Shown one piece after another: positions 9,005 through 17,653 of a DNA stretch of 64,000 nucleotides; within the stretch, counting starts at the first letter, position 1; the number at the start of each line of letters is the position of its first letter. The DNA is taken from contig NZ_CP179930.1 in assembly GCF_047495495.1 (NCBI RefSeq), positions 2,914,001-2,978,000 on the forward strand. The letters run 5' to 3'. Source of the stretch: Zymobacter sp047495495 (GTDB lineage: Bacteria; Pseudomonadota; Gammaproteobacteria; Pseudomonadales; Halomonadaceae). Both the position numbers and the translations under genes were made by a program. The notes below the pieces were generated by a model. The model ran no database searches, was not told where the DNA came from, and saw only the letters and a list, made by a program, of their open reading frames with translations.

Positions 9005-10564
9005 ATGAGCAGCACCCAACAACGTGATGCCTTACAGCGACAGATTTGGCAGATCGCCAACGACGTACGAGGCGCAGTCGATGGCTGGGACTTCAAGCAC
9101 TTTGTCCTTGGTGCTTTGTTCTATCGTTTCATCAGCGAGAACTTCGTTGACTACATGAATGGCGGCGATAGTGCGGCCGATTACGCGGGGATGAGAGATG
9201 ATGACCCAATAATAGCCGCAGCCAAAGACGACGCTATCAAGACCAAAGGTTATTTCATCGCGCCCAGCCAATTGTTCAGCAATGTGGTCGCTAAAGCCAG
9301 CACCAACGATAGTCTAAACACTGATTTGGCGCGTATTTTCGCTGCCATTGAGAGATCGGCCAGCGGCTACGCCTCCGAGCAGGATATCAAAGGCCTGTTT
9401 GCGGACTTTGACACCACAAGTAACCGCCTAGGCAGTACCGTTGCCGACAAAAACAAGCGCTTGGCAGATGTGCTTAAGGGTGTGAACAAGCTGGAATTTG
9501 GCGGTTTCGATACCAGTCATATTGATCTGTTCGGCGACGCCTACGAATATCTCATTTCCAACTATGCGGCGAATGCAGGTAAGTCGGGCGGAGAATTTTT
9601 TACTCCTCAACAGGTATCCAAGCTGATCGCCCAGCTGGCGATGCACAAGCAGACCAGCATCAATAAAATCTATGACCCAGCGTGCGGCTCCGGCTCACTA
9701 TTGCTGCAAGCCCAAAAGCAGTTCGACAAGCACATCATCGAAGACGGGTTCTACGGCCAGGAAATCAACCACACCACGTATAACCTAGCGCGGATGAATA
9801 TGTTCCTGCACAACATTAACTATGACAAGTTCGACATCCAGCTAGGTGACACGTTGCGCAATCCGCATTTTGGTGACGACAAGCCCTTCGATGCCATCGT
9901 TTCCAATCCACCCTACTCAGTGAAGTGGATCGGCAGCGACGACCCAACGTTGATTAATGATGACCGCTTTGCCCCTGCCGGAGTGCTGCCACCCAAGTCG
10001 AAGGCAGACTTTGCCTTCGTGCTCCATGCACTCAGCTACCTTTCAGCTAAAGGCCGTGCAGCTATCGTCTGCTTCCCAGGTATATTTTATCGTGGCGGCG
10101 CCGAGAAAAAGATCCGCCAATACTTAGTGGACAACAACTATGTGGAAACCGTGATATCACTGGCGCCCAATTTGTTTTTCGGTACCACTATTGCCGTGAA
10201 CATTCTGGTGCTGTCCAAACACAAACAGGACACCACCACCCAATTCATCGACGCCAGCGCACTGTTCAAAAAGGGCGCTAATAACAACCTGCTGGAAGAT
10301 GCACACATAGAACAGATCGTACAGGCGTTCGATAGCAAGAAGAATATTGCACACTTCGCGCAATCGGTGCCGCTGGAAAACGTGGCCGCCAATGATTACA
10401 ACCTATCCGTCAGCAGTTATGTCGTGGCTGAAGACACTCGCGAAGTGGTAGATATTGCAAAACTCAATGCCGAGCTGAAAATCACCGTCGCCAAAATCGA
10501 CCAGCTGCGCAAAGACATTGACGCCATCGTTGCTGAGATCGAAGGTGGGGAGGTTAAGGCATGA
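9005..10564 (+). CDS. hsdM: Type I restriction-modification system, adenine methyltransferase subunit
   Basis: HsdM is the N6-adenine methyltransferase subunit; M2S forms the modification enzyme and R2M2S the restriction enzyme. The 519-residue protein has an N-terminal helical HsdM domain. The AdoMet-binding motif DPACGSG is at residues 224-230 and the catalytic NPPY at 301-304, followed by a C-terminal helical region. Length and sequence look like the type IC subfamily (EcoR124I/EcoprrI). The gene overlaps hsdS by 4 bases (ATGA), implying translational coupling. The locus is visibly more AT-rich than the flanking core genes, consistent with transfer. Confidence 0.97.
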   Translation: MSSTQQRDALQRQIWQIANDVRGAVDGWDFKHFVLGALFYRFISENFVDYMNGGDSAADYAGMRDDDPIIAAAKDDAIKTKGYFIAPSQLFSNVVAKASTNDSLNTDLARIFAAIERSASGYASEQDIKGLFADFDTTSNRLGSTVADKNKRLADVLKGVNKLEFGGFDTSHIDLFGDAYEYLISNYAANAGKSGGEFFTPQQVSKLIAQLAMHKQTSINKIYDPACGSGSLLLQAQKQFDKHIIEDGFYGQEINHTTYNLARMNMFLHNINYDKFDIQLGDTLRNPHFGDDKPFDAIVSNPPYSVKWIGSDDPTLINDDRFAPAGVLPPKSKADFAFVLHALSYLSAKGRAAIVCFPGIFYRGGAEKKIRQYLVDNNYVETVISLAPNLFFGTTIAVNILVLSKHKQDTTTQFIDASALFKKGANNNLLEDAHIEQIVQAFDSKKNIAHFAQSVPLENVAANDYNLSVSSYVVAEDTREVVDIAKLNAELKITVAKIDQLRKDIDAIVAEIEGGEVKA

Positions 10565-11829
10565 GCCGGGTTGAAAAATTGATTTTAGAGCTTTGTCCGG
10601 AGGGAGTAGAGTTCAAAGCACTTGGTGAGATTGGAGAAATTTTTGGTGGCTTGACTGGAAAATCTAAAGCAGATTTTTCAGATGGGAACAATCGCTTTAT
10701 ATCGTATAAAAATGTATTCAATAATATTGCTGTAAATATTGAAGCAAAAGACTTCGTCAAGATTGAAGGCGGAGAACGTCAGCGTCAACTTCAGCGAGGC
10801 GACATTCTCTTTACCGGTTCCTCCGAAACTGCCAAGGAGGTTGGTATTTCCTCTGTAGTGACGGCGGAAATTAAAGAGCCACTATACCTCAACAGCTTCT
10901 GCATCGGATATCGATTAAATGATGCCAAACGCCTTGAGCCAGGATTCTCCAAATATCTTTTTCGCTCCGAAGAAGTGCGTAAGCAACTCATACGTACTGC
11001 AAACGGAGTAACGCGATTCAATGTTTCCAAAGCTCGACTTGCTCAAGTCAAGATTCCCATACCGCCGCTTGAAGTACAACTCGAAATCAAGAGAGTACTA
11101 GATACTTTCACCGAGCTGACCGCTGAGCTGACCGCTGAGCTGACCGCTCGCAAAAAACAATACAATTACTATCGCGACCAGTTGTTGAGTTTTGGAGAGG
11201 GGGATGTTGAATGGAAGACGTTGGGAGACGTTACAAAAAAATGGTACTCGGGCGGCACACCAACAGCTGGCAACCCAGAGTATTACGATGGCGGTGATAT
11301 TCCTTGGCTCAGAACTCAAGAGGTGAAGTTTTCCGATATAAAAACTACAAAAGTAAAAATCACTCAGGCTGCTATAAAAAACTCGGCGGCAAAGTGGATT
11401 CCTGCCAATTGTGTAATTATAGCAATATCTGGAGCAACTGCAGGAAGATCAGCGATTAACAAAATACCGCTAACAACAAATCAGCACTGCGGCTGCTTGG
11501 AGATTGATGGCACCAAGGCCCTATATCGCTATGTCTTCCACTGGGTAAGTTTTAACTATGAAAATATTAAGTCACTAGGCCAAGGGGCTAGAGGCGACCT
11601 AAATTCAAGCATCGTCAAGAGTTTCAAGCTTCCTCTGCCCTACGCAAACGAACCTGAAAAATCCCTGGCAGAGCAAGCACGCATCGTCGCCATTCTCGAT
11701 AAATTCGATGCGCTGACCAACTCCATGAACGAAGGCTTACCCCGCGAAATTGAACTGCGCCAGAAACAATATGAGTATTACCGAGATCTGCTGCTGAGCT
11801 TTCCCAAGCCGGAAGCAGTAGGGGCATAA
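10561..11829 (+). CDS. hsdS: Type I restriction-modification system, specificity subunit
   Basis: HsdS sets the bipartite DNA target through two target-recognition domains joined by conserved helices. The 422-residue protein shows TRD1 (about residues 10-150), a central conserved segment ending in three ELTA repeats (residues 185-196) and KKQYNYYRDQLLSF. TRD2 (about 220-360) and a second copy of the conserved segment (RQKQYEYYRDLLLSF) follow. The duplicated Y-Y-RDxLLSF helix is typical of two-domain HsdS. TRD coding sequence is especially AT-rich, as expected for horizontally exchanged domains. It lies between hsdM (4-base overlap) and prrC (1-base gap). The recognised sequence cannot be read from the protein. 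Confidence 0.96.
   Translation: MSRVEKLILELCPEGVEFKALGEIGEIFGGLTGKSKADFSDGNNRFISYKNVFNNIAVNIEAKDFVKIEGGERQRQLQRGDILFTGSSETAKEVGISSVVTAEIKEPLYLNSFCIGYRLNDAKRLEPGFSKYLFRSEEVRKQLIRTANGVTRFNVSKARLAQVKIPIPPLEVQLEIKRVLDTFTELTAELTAELTARKKQYNYYRDQLLSFGEGDVEWKTLGDVTKKWYSGGTPTAGNPEYYDGGDIPWLRTQEVKFSDIKTTKVKITQAAIKNSAAKWIPANCVIIAISGATAGRSAINKIPLTTNQHCGCLEIDGTKALYRYVFHWVSFNYENIKSLGQGARGDLNSSIVKSFKLPLPYANEPEKSLAEQARIVAILDKFDALTNSMNEGLPREIELRQKQYEYYRDLLLSFPKPEAVGA
11113..11148 (+). repeat. Three 12-bp tandem repeats (TAEL repeats) inside hsdS
   Basis: The unit GAGCTGACCGCT occurs three times without error and in frame, coding ELTAELTAELTA. In the type IC enzymes EcoR124I and EcoR124/3I, two versus three TAEL repeats change the spacer of the recognition sequence from 6 to 7 bases. 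The same kind of slippage-prone repeat is visible here. Confidence 0.9.
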
Positions 11830-11830
11830 C

Positions 11831-12973
11831 ATGGGCAAAACGCTGACCGAAATCGCCAAACAACTAAAAGATGCCAACAAGAAGGTACAGCTTATCTACG
11901 CTTTCAATGGTACAGGAAAAACGCGCTTGTCACGTGAATTCAAGCAGCTGATTGCGCCTAAAGCCGATGGTAGCGAAGGCGAGGATGAAGCCGGTACCTC
12001 CGAAGTATCACGCAATAAGATATTGTATTACAACGCGTTCACCGAAGACCTGTTCTATTGGGATAACGACCTGGCACTGGATGCGCAGCCTCGGCTGCGC
12101 ATCCAGCCCAATTCTTTCACGGATTGGTTGCTCACCATACTTCGTGATATGGGGCAGGACGGCAACATCATCCAACATTTCCAGCACTACACGAATGACA
12201 AGCTGACCCCGAATTTCAATGAGGACTTTTCAGAGGTCACTTTCTCGCTTGCACGGGGGGATGACGATAGCTCCAAAAAACTAAAGATTTCTAAAGGCGA
12301 AGAGAGCTGTTTCATCTGGAGCATCTTTTATACCCTGCTCGATCAGGTCATTAGCACACGCAATATTCCAGAGCCTGAAGACCGCGAAACACAAGAATTT
12401 GATCAATTAGAGTATATATTCATTGACGATCCGGTCAGCTCGCTTGATGAAAACCATTTGATCGAACTGGCCGTCAACCTGGCCAGCTTGATCAAATCGA
12501 GCGAGTCCAATCTGAAGTTCATTGTCTCGACGCACAGCCCTCTGTTCTATAACGTACTTTTTAATGAGCTAAAGGGGAAGACTTGCTACATGCTGGAACG
12601 GTTTGAAGACGGCAATTTTACCCTCACCGAAAAATACGGCGACTCCAACAAAAATTTTTCCTATCACCTGCATCTCAAACACACCATTGAGCAGGCTATT
12701 GTTGATAACAAAATTGAGCGGTTTCATTTTACTTTGCTACGCAATTTATACGAGAAAACAGCCAGCTTTCTCGGTTATAGAAATTGGTCTGCACTGCTGC
12801 CTGATGACCAGCAGCTCTATCTAGGCAGAATCCTTAACTTCACCAGCCACAGCACGCTATCGAACGAAACAGCCGCCGGGCCAACGCCTGCCGAGAAGGC
12901 GATGATCAAACGGTTACTTGATCACCTAAAGAGCAGCCACCGCTTCTGGCAAGAGGAAGGACAAAATGATTGA
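11831..12973 (+). CDS. prrC: PrrC-type tRNA anticodon nuclease
   Basis: PrrC is a tRNA-Lys anticodon nuclease kept silent by its type IC restriction partner and released when a phage inhibits restriction. The 380-residue protein has an ABC-type N domain: Walker A FNGTGKT (residues 25-31), signature-like ISKGEES (153-159), Walker B YIFIDDPVSSLDE (195-207) and H-loop STHSP (233-237). The C domain carries Arg304, Glu308 and His340. Their spacing equals the E. coli PrrC nuclease triad Arg320/Glu324/His356 with a constant offset of 16. Asp271 corresponds to the recognition residue Asp287. Placement between hsdS and hsdR is that of prr loci. It starts 1 base after the hsdS stop and overlaps hsdR by 8 bases. 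Confidence 0.93.
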   Translation: MGKTLTEIAKQLKDANKKVQLIYAFNGTGKTRLSREFKQLIAPKADGSEGEDEAGTSEVSRNKILYYNAFTEDLFYWDNDLALDAQPRLRIQPNSFTDWLLTILRDMGQDGNIIQHFQHYTNDKLTPNFNEDFSEVTFSLARGDDDSSKKLKISKGEESCFIWSIFYTLLDQVISTRNIPEPEDRETQEFDQLEYIFIDDPVSSLDENHLIELAVNLASLIKSSESNLKFIVSTHSPLFYNVLFNELKGKTCYMLERFEDGNFTLTEKYGDSNKNFSYHLHLKHTIEQAIVDNKIERFHFTLLRNLYEKTASFLGYRNWSALLPDDQQLYLGRILNFTSHSTLSNETAAGPTPAEKAMIKRLLDHLKSSHRFWQEEGQND

Positions 12974-15900
12974 GTACAGCAAAACCATCGCCGAAACTAA
13001 TAAATTTATTGTTCTGGATACTTATAATAAGGAATGGAAGGTTGCTGAAAGCTACCAGAGTGAGAGCGATCTGGAGCGCGAGTTCGTCCAAGACCTAGTC
13101 AATCAAGGCTATGAGCATCTTACTGAACTAAGGACAATGCCGGCGCTGCTGGCCAATGCGCGCATGCAGTTGCAGGCACTTAACAGCGTTGATTTTTCTG
13201 ATGATGAGTGGGCGCGCTTCGTGGAAGGCTGGCTGGACAAACCCAGCGACAGCATCGCCGACAAAACCCGCAAGGTTCACGACGATCATGTGCACGACTT
13301 CGTGTTCGATGATGGGCGCATCCAAAATATCTATTTGTTTGATAAAAATAAACTGGCCCGCAACAAGGTACAGGTTATCAAGCAATTCAAGCAAGCAGGC
13401 AGCCACGCTAATCGCTATGATGTGACGATGCTGGTGAATGGCCTACCACTGGTGCAGGTAGAGCTGAAGAAGCGTGGCGTGGCCATCCGTGAAGCGTTCA
13501 ATCAGGTGCACCGTTACAGCAAAGAGAGCTTTAACACCGAGCACTCCCTATTCAAGTATCTACAGCTGTTCGTTATCTCCAACGGCACTGACACGCGCTA
13601 CTTTGCCAACACGACGCAGCGCAACAAAAACAGTTTTGACTTCACTATGAACTGGGCCAAAGCCGATAACAGCCCGATCAAGGACTTAAAAGACTTCACT
13701 GCGACCTTTTTTCAGAAACATACCTTACTCAATGTGCTGCTGACTTATTCAGTATTCGACGTCAGTAATACGCTGCTCGTCATGCGGCCTTATCAGATTG
13801 CGGCCACCGAACGCATCTTGTGGAAAGTTCGAAGCGCCTATCAAGCCAAGCATTGGAGCAGCACTGAGGGCGGCGGCTATATCTGGCACACTACTGGCTC
13901 CGGCAAGACACTAACCAGTTTCAAAGCGGCACGCTTGGCTACTGAATTGGAGTTCATCGACAAGGTGTTCTTCGTGGTGGACCGTAAGGATCTGGATTAC
14001 CAGACCATGAAGGAATACCAACGCTTTTCGCCAGACAGCGTAAACGGCTCGGACAGTACGGCGGGGCTGAAACGCAACTTGGACAAAAATGACAACAAAA
14101 TCATCGTTACGACTATCCAAAAGCTCAACAACCTGATGAAGAGCGAAAACGACTTGCCGATCTATGGCAAGCAGGTTGTTTTCATCTTCGATGAATGCCA
14201 TCGCAGCCAATTTGGCGAGGCACAAAAAAACCTAAAAAGAAAATTCAAAAAGTTTTACCAGTTTGGCTTTACTGGCACGCCAATTTTCCCGCAAAACGCC
14301 TTAGGTGCAGATACCACTGCCAGTGTGTTTGGTCGCGAGTTGCATTCCTACGTCATCACTGATGCTATCCGGGATGAAAAAGTGCTCAAATTCAAAGTGG
14401 ACTACAACGATGTACGTCCGCAGTTTAAAGCACTCGAGACCGAGCAGGATGAGAAAAAGCTCAGTGCGGCAGAAAACAGGCAGGCCTTGCTACACCCTGA
14501 TCGCATCCGCGAAATTTCGCAGTATGTTCTAAGCCATTTCCAGCAGAAAACCCATCGCATGCAGGTAGGTGGCAAAGGCTTCAATGCCATGTTTGCCGTA
14601 AGCAGCGTGGATGCTGCCAAGCTGTATTACGAGTCTTTTAAAAAATTGCAGCAAAATAGCGACAACCCTTTGAAAGTCGCTACTATATTCTCATTCTCTG
14701 CCAACGAAGAACAGGATGCTATTGGTGATATTGCGGATGAAAGCTTTGAAGTTTCCGCCATGGACAGTAGCGCTAAGGAGTTCTTAAATGCAGTCATTGC
14801 TGACTATAACGCACAATTCAACAGCAATTTCGGCGTAGACAGTAAGGGCTTCCAGAACTATTACCGCGACCTAGCGAAACGCGTGAAAGATCAGGACATC
14901 GACCTGCTGATCGTAGTGGGCATGTTCCTCACTGGCTTTGACGCACCAACGCTTAACACGCTGTTCGTTGACAAAAACCTGCGCTACCACGGCCTGATAC
15001 AGGCCTACTCGCGCACCAATCGCATTTATGGAGCAACAAAAACGTTTGGCAACATCGTTACCTTCCGCGATCTGGAACAGGCGACCATTGATGCCATCAC
15101 CTTATTCGGTGAAAACAACACCCGAAATGTGGTGCTGGAAAAAAGCTACAAAGACTATATGGAAGGCTTCACCGATGTAAATTCTGGTGAAGCACGGCGT
15201 GGTTTTGTGGATGTGGTAACGGAGCTGGAGCAGCGCTTTCCTGATCCGACTGACATTGTTAGAGAACTCGACAAGAAAGCCTTCGCAAAGTTATTTGGCG
15301 AATTCTTGCGCGTGGAAAACGTGCTGCAGAACTATGATGAATTTGCCAGTCTAAAAGACTTACAAAACATCGATATAAATGATCCTCAGGCCGTAGAAAA
15401 TTTCAAAGCACAGCATTACCTAAGTGATGAAGAGCTGGACGCGTTACAGACCATTCATGTTATTCCTGAGCGCAAAATTCAAGACTATCGCTCAGCCTAT
15501 AATGATATCCGCGACTGGCTACGACGTGAGAAAGCAGGCAAAGAACAAGATCAGTCTAGCATCGACTGGGATGACGTAGTGTTCGAAGTAGACCTGCTCA
15601 AGTCGCAAGAAATCAACCTCGATTATATTTTGGAATTGATTTTCGAGAAGAATAAGAAAACTAAAGACAAGGTAGCTCTAGTCGAGGATGTACGCAGAGT
15701 AATCCGCGCAAGCTTGGGCAACCGTGCCAAAGAAAGTCTGGTAGTGGATTTTATCAACCAGACCGACCTTGATCAGCTTGGTGACAAAGCCAGCGTGATT
15801 GACGCGTTCTTCACTTTTGCCCAAGCAGAGCAGCAACGCGAGGCGCAGGAGTTAATTGATGATGAGGCGCTAAACGCAGAAGCCGCTAGACGGTATATCA

Positions 15901-16067
15901 CCGCCTCATTAAAGCGCGAATTCGCGAGTGAGAACGGCACCGAACTTACTGCTCTTTTGCCAAGGATGAGCCCGCTCAACCCAGAATATCTGACTAAAAA
16001 GCAATACGTTTTCCAGAGAATCGCTGCGTTTGTCGAAAAATTCAAAGGGGTCGGTGGGCACGTTTAA
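12966..16067 (+). CDS. hsdR: Type I restriction-modification system, restriction/translocase subunit
   Basis: HsdR couples ATP-driven DNA translocation to cleavage at unmodified DNA. The 1033-residue protein, close to the length of EcoR124I HsdR, has an N-terminal PD-(D/E)xK-type nuclease region with YDVTMLVNG and VELKK near residues 155-168. The helicase core follows, with Walker A TTGSGKT near 308-314 and the DEAD-box variant DECH near 409. Motif VI-like YSRTNRI lies near residue 680, and a helical C-terminal part probably contacts the methylase. The start overlaps the end of prrC by 8 bases. Its stop is followed by a terminator-like hairpin, closing the operon. Confidence 0.97.
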   Translation: MIEYSKTIAETNKFIVLDTYNKEWKVAESYQSESDLEREFVQDLVNQGYEHLTELRTMPALLANARMQLQALNSVDFSDDEWARFVEGWLDKPSDSIADKTRKVHDDHVHDFVFDDGRIQNIYLFDKNKLARNKVQVIKQFKQAGSHANRYDVTMLVNGLPLVQVELKKRGVAIREAFNQVHRYSKESFNTEHSLFKYLQLFVISNGTDTRYFANTTQRNKNSFDFTMNWAKADNSPIKDLKDFTATFFQKHTLLNVLLTYSVFDVSNTLLVMRPYQIAATERILWKVRSAYQAKHWSSTEGGGYIWHTTGSGKTLTSFKAARLATELEFIDKVFFVVDRKDLDYQTMKEYQRFSPDSVNGSDSTAGLKRNLDKNDNKIIVTTIQKLNNLMKSENDLPIYGKQVVFIFDECHRSQFGEAQKNLKRKFKKFYQFGFTGTPIFPQNALGADTTASVFGRELHSYVITDAIRDEKVLKFKVDYNDVRPQFKALETEQDEKKLSAAENRQALLHPDRIREISQYVLSHFQQKTHRMQVGGKGFNAMFAVSSVDAAKLYYESFKKLQQNSDNPLKVATIFSFSANEEQDAIGDIADESFEVSAMDSSAKEFLNAVIADYNAQFNSNFGVDSKGFQNYYRDLAKRVKDQDIDLLIVVGMFLTGFDAPTLNTLFVDKNLRYHGLIQAYSRTNRIYGATKTFGNIVTFRDLEQATIDAITLFGENNTRNVVLEKSYKDYMEGFTDVNSGEARRGFVDVVTELEQRFPDPTDIVRELDKKAFAKLFGEFLRVENVLQNYDEFASLKDLQNIDINDPQAVENFKAQHYLSDEELDALQTIHVIPERKIQDYRSAYNDIRDWLRREKAGKEQDQSSIDWDDVVFEVDLLKSQEINLDYILELIFEKNKKTKDKVALVEDVRRVIRASLGNRAKESLVVDFINQTDLDQLGDKASVIDAFFTFAQAEQQREAQELIDDEALNAEAARRYITASLKREFASENGTELTALLPRMSPLNPEYLTKKQYVFQRIAAFVEKFKGVGGHV

Positions 16068-16164
16068 CAAGCCAGAGCTATAACTAACTGAATTATATGA
16101 TCAATGTTGTAGAACAAGGACTGTGATTTTTGCCGTCACGAACAATCTTCTGATCAGCTCATTC

Positions 16165-16197
16165 AAGCCGCTTTCTCCTCGGGGAAAGCGGCTTTTG
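16165..16197 (+). terminator. Rho-independent terminator after hsdR
   Basis: AAGCCGCTTTC at 16165-16175 pairs with GAAAGCGGCTT at 16184-16194 and is followed by TTTG. It lies about 100 bases after the hsdR stop and before the macrodomain gene, separating the two units. Confidence 0.8.
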
Positions 16198-16268
16198 TGT
16201 ATTTATGGGCAGAGCCATTTCGACTTGCTTGTACAATGGCGAACTTTTCACGAGGGATGAGGGCTTTC

Positions 16269-16724
16269 ATGATTACCTATACCCAAGGCAATCTACTGGA
16301 GGCTAACGTCGATGCACTGGTCAACGCCGTCAACACGGTCGGCGTGATGGGTAAAGGCATCGCGCTAGCCTTCAAGCAATGCTTTCCCGACAACATGGAG
16401 GCCTATGCCAAAGCGTGCAAAGCAGGCGAGCTAGAGCCGGGCAGAATGTTCATTACGGCAACACATGCCGAATCTGGCCCACAGTGGATCATTAACTTCC
16501 CGACCAAGCGCCACTGGCGCGGCAAGTCCCAAATGGCATGGATTGAGGAAGGGCTGACCGATCTTAAACGCGTGATCGAGCAACATCACATCCAGTCGAT
16601 CGCTATTCCTGCATTAGGTGCAGGCAATGGGGGATTGCCTTGGGATGAAGTGAAAGCGTTAATCGAACTACAACTGCAAAGACTGGAGGCGGTCGATATT
16701 CATATTTATGAGCCATTTGAATAA
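16269..16724 (+). CDS. DarG-like macrodomain protein (ADP-ribose-binding)
   Basis: Macrodomains bind ADP-ribose, and the DarG class removes ADP-ribose from DNA. The 151-residue protein begins MITYTQGNLLEANVDALVN. It carries NTVGVMGKGIALAFK and the second ligand loop PALGAGNGGLPW, both closest to the N-terminal half of DarG antitoxins. The C-terminal DarT-neutralising half is absent, and no darT toxin lies beside it, so it is a stand-alone macrodomain. ATG 16269 is the domain start; an upstream in-frame extension to 16197 runs into the hsdR terminator. It precedes the RlaP-type nucleotidyltransferase by 81 bases on the same strand. Confidence 0.85.
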   Translation: MITYTQGNLLEANVDALVNAVNTVGVMGKGIALAFKQCFPDNMEAYAKACKAGELEPGRMFITATHAESGPQWIINFPTKRHWRGKSQMAWIEEGLTDLKRVIEQHHIQSIAIPALGAGNGGLPWDEVKALIELQLQRLEAVDIHIYEPFE

Positions 16725-16805
16725 AAGCGTTGCTATCACCCGTATTTATCATTCGTGTCAACGATAAAGCGTGAAGAAAGCGCGCTTACCTGCAGGGGGG
16801 AAACC

Positions 16806-17612
16806 ATGAAACTGAACATTCACGGTGTCGATGACACCATGCGCCAGCGCGTCAACGAGACGCTCGATAGCATCGAACGCGAGCACGATGTCAAAGTGCT
16901 GTTTGCCTGTGAATCAGGCAGCCGCGGCTGGGGGTTTGCTTCTCCCGACAGCGATTACGATGTACGCTTTCTGTATGTGCACCGGCCGGAGTGGTATCTG
17001 AAAGTCGAGCCGCAGCGCGATGTGATCGAACGTCCGATCAGCGATGAATTGGATATTAGCGGCTGGGAATGGCGCAAGGCGCTGAGGCTACTGAAGCGCG
17101 CCAACCCAACGCTGATTGAGTGGCAAGATTCCCCGATCATCTACCGTGAAGACACCCTGTGGATGAATCGGCTTCGCCAGACACTGCCACAGTTCTTCTC
17201 GCCACTGAAGGCGCGCTACCACTACCTGTCGATGGCGCAACGCAACTTCAAGGAGCACTTGCAAGGCGATAGCATCCGGCTGAAGAAATACTTTTACGTA
17301 TTGCGCCCATTACTGGCCGTGAAGTGGATAGATGAAGGGAAAGGCATTCCCCCCATGCCGTTCGGCAAGCTGCTGGCGGGATCGACCCTGCCTGCTGCGG
17401 CATACAGCGAGCTGGAAGCCCTGCTCGACACCAAGCAGCAGGCGGGTGAGAGCCACTACGGCCCCTGCTGCGAACAACTGCATGCGTTCATTGCCCGCGA
17501 GCTTGATGCCGCCGCCATGCGTACGGATATCGACCCAGCCGCTTATACGGAAACAGAGGCATTGGATCAACTGTTGTTCGAGACGGTGATGGCGCAGTCC
17601 AAGCCCCGATAA
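16806..17612 (+). CDS. RlaP/YcgL-type nucleotidyltransferase
   Basis: The 268-residue protein belongs to the polymerase-beta-like nucleotidyltransferases called RlaP or YcgL, a family associated with RNA repair operons in some bacteria. The signature CESGSRGWGFASPDSDYDVR (about residues 38-57) contains the GS motif and the two metal-binding Asp residues. The remainder is helical with many basic residues, including DSIRLKKYFYVLRPLLA. ATG 16806 is preceded by a strong GGGGGG ribosome-binding tract; an upstream in-frame codon at 16755 lacks one. Its substrate is unknown. It follows the macrodomain gene and may share its transcript. A short imperfect hairpin (17615-17639) lies after the stop. Confidence 0.85.
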   Translation: MKLNIHGVDDTMRQRVNETLDSIEREHDVKVLFACESGSRGWGFASPDSDYDVRFLYVHRPEWYLKVEPQRDVIERPISDELDISGWEWRKALRLLKRANPTLIEWQDSPIIYREDTLWMNRLRQTLPQFFSPLKARYHYLSMAQRNFKEHLQGDSIRLKKYFYVLRPLLAVKWIDEGKGIPPMPFGKLLAGSTLPAAAYSELEALLDTKQQAGESHYGPCCEQLHAFIARELDAAAMRTDIDPAAYTETEALDQLLFETVMAQSKPR

Positions 17613-17653
17613 GCGAGGCATTGATCAACGCAGTGCCTCTAACGCGCGAGACC

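Noticed and set aside
16269..17612. Complete DarTG toxin-antitoxin system
   Set aside because: The macrodomain lacks the C-terminal half of DarG, and the next gene is a polymerase-beta-type nucleotidyltransferase, not the DarT ADP-ribosyltransferase.
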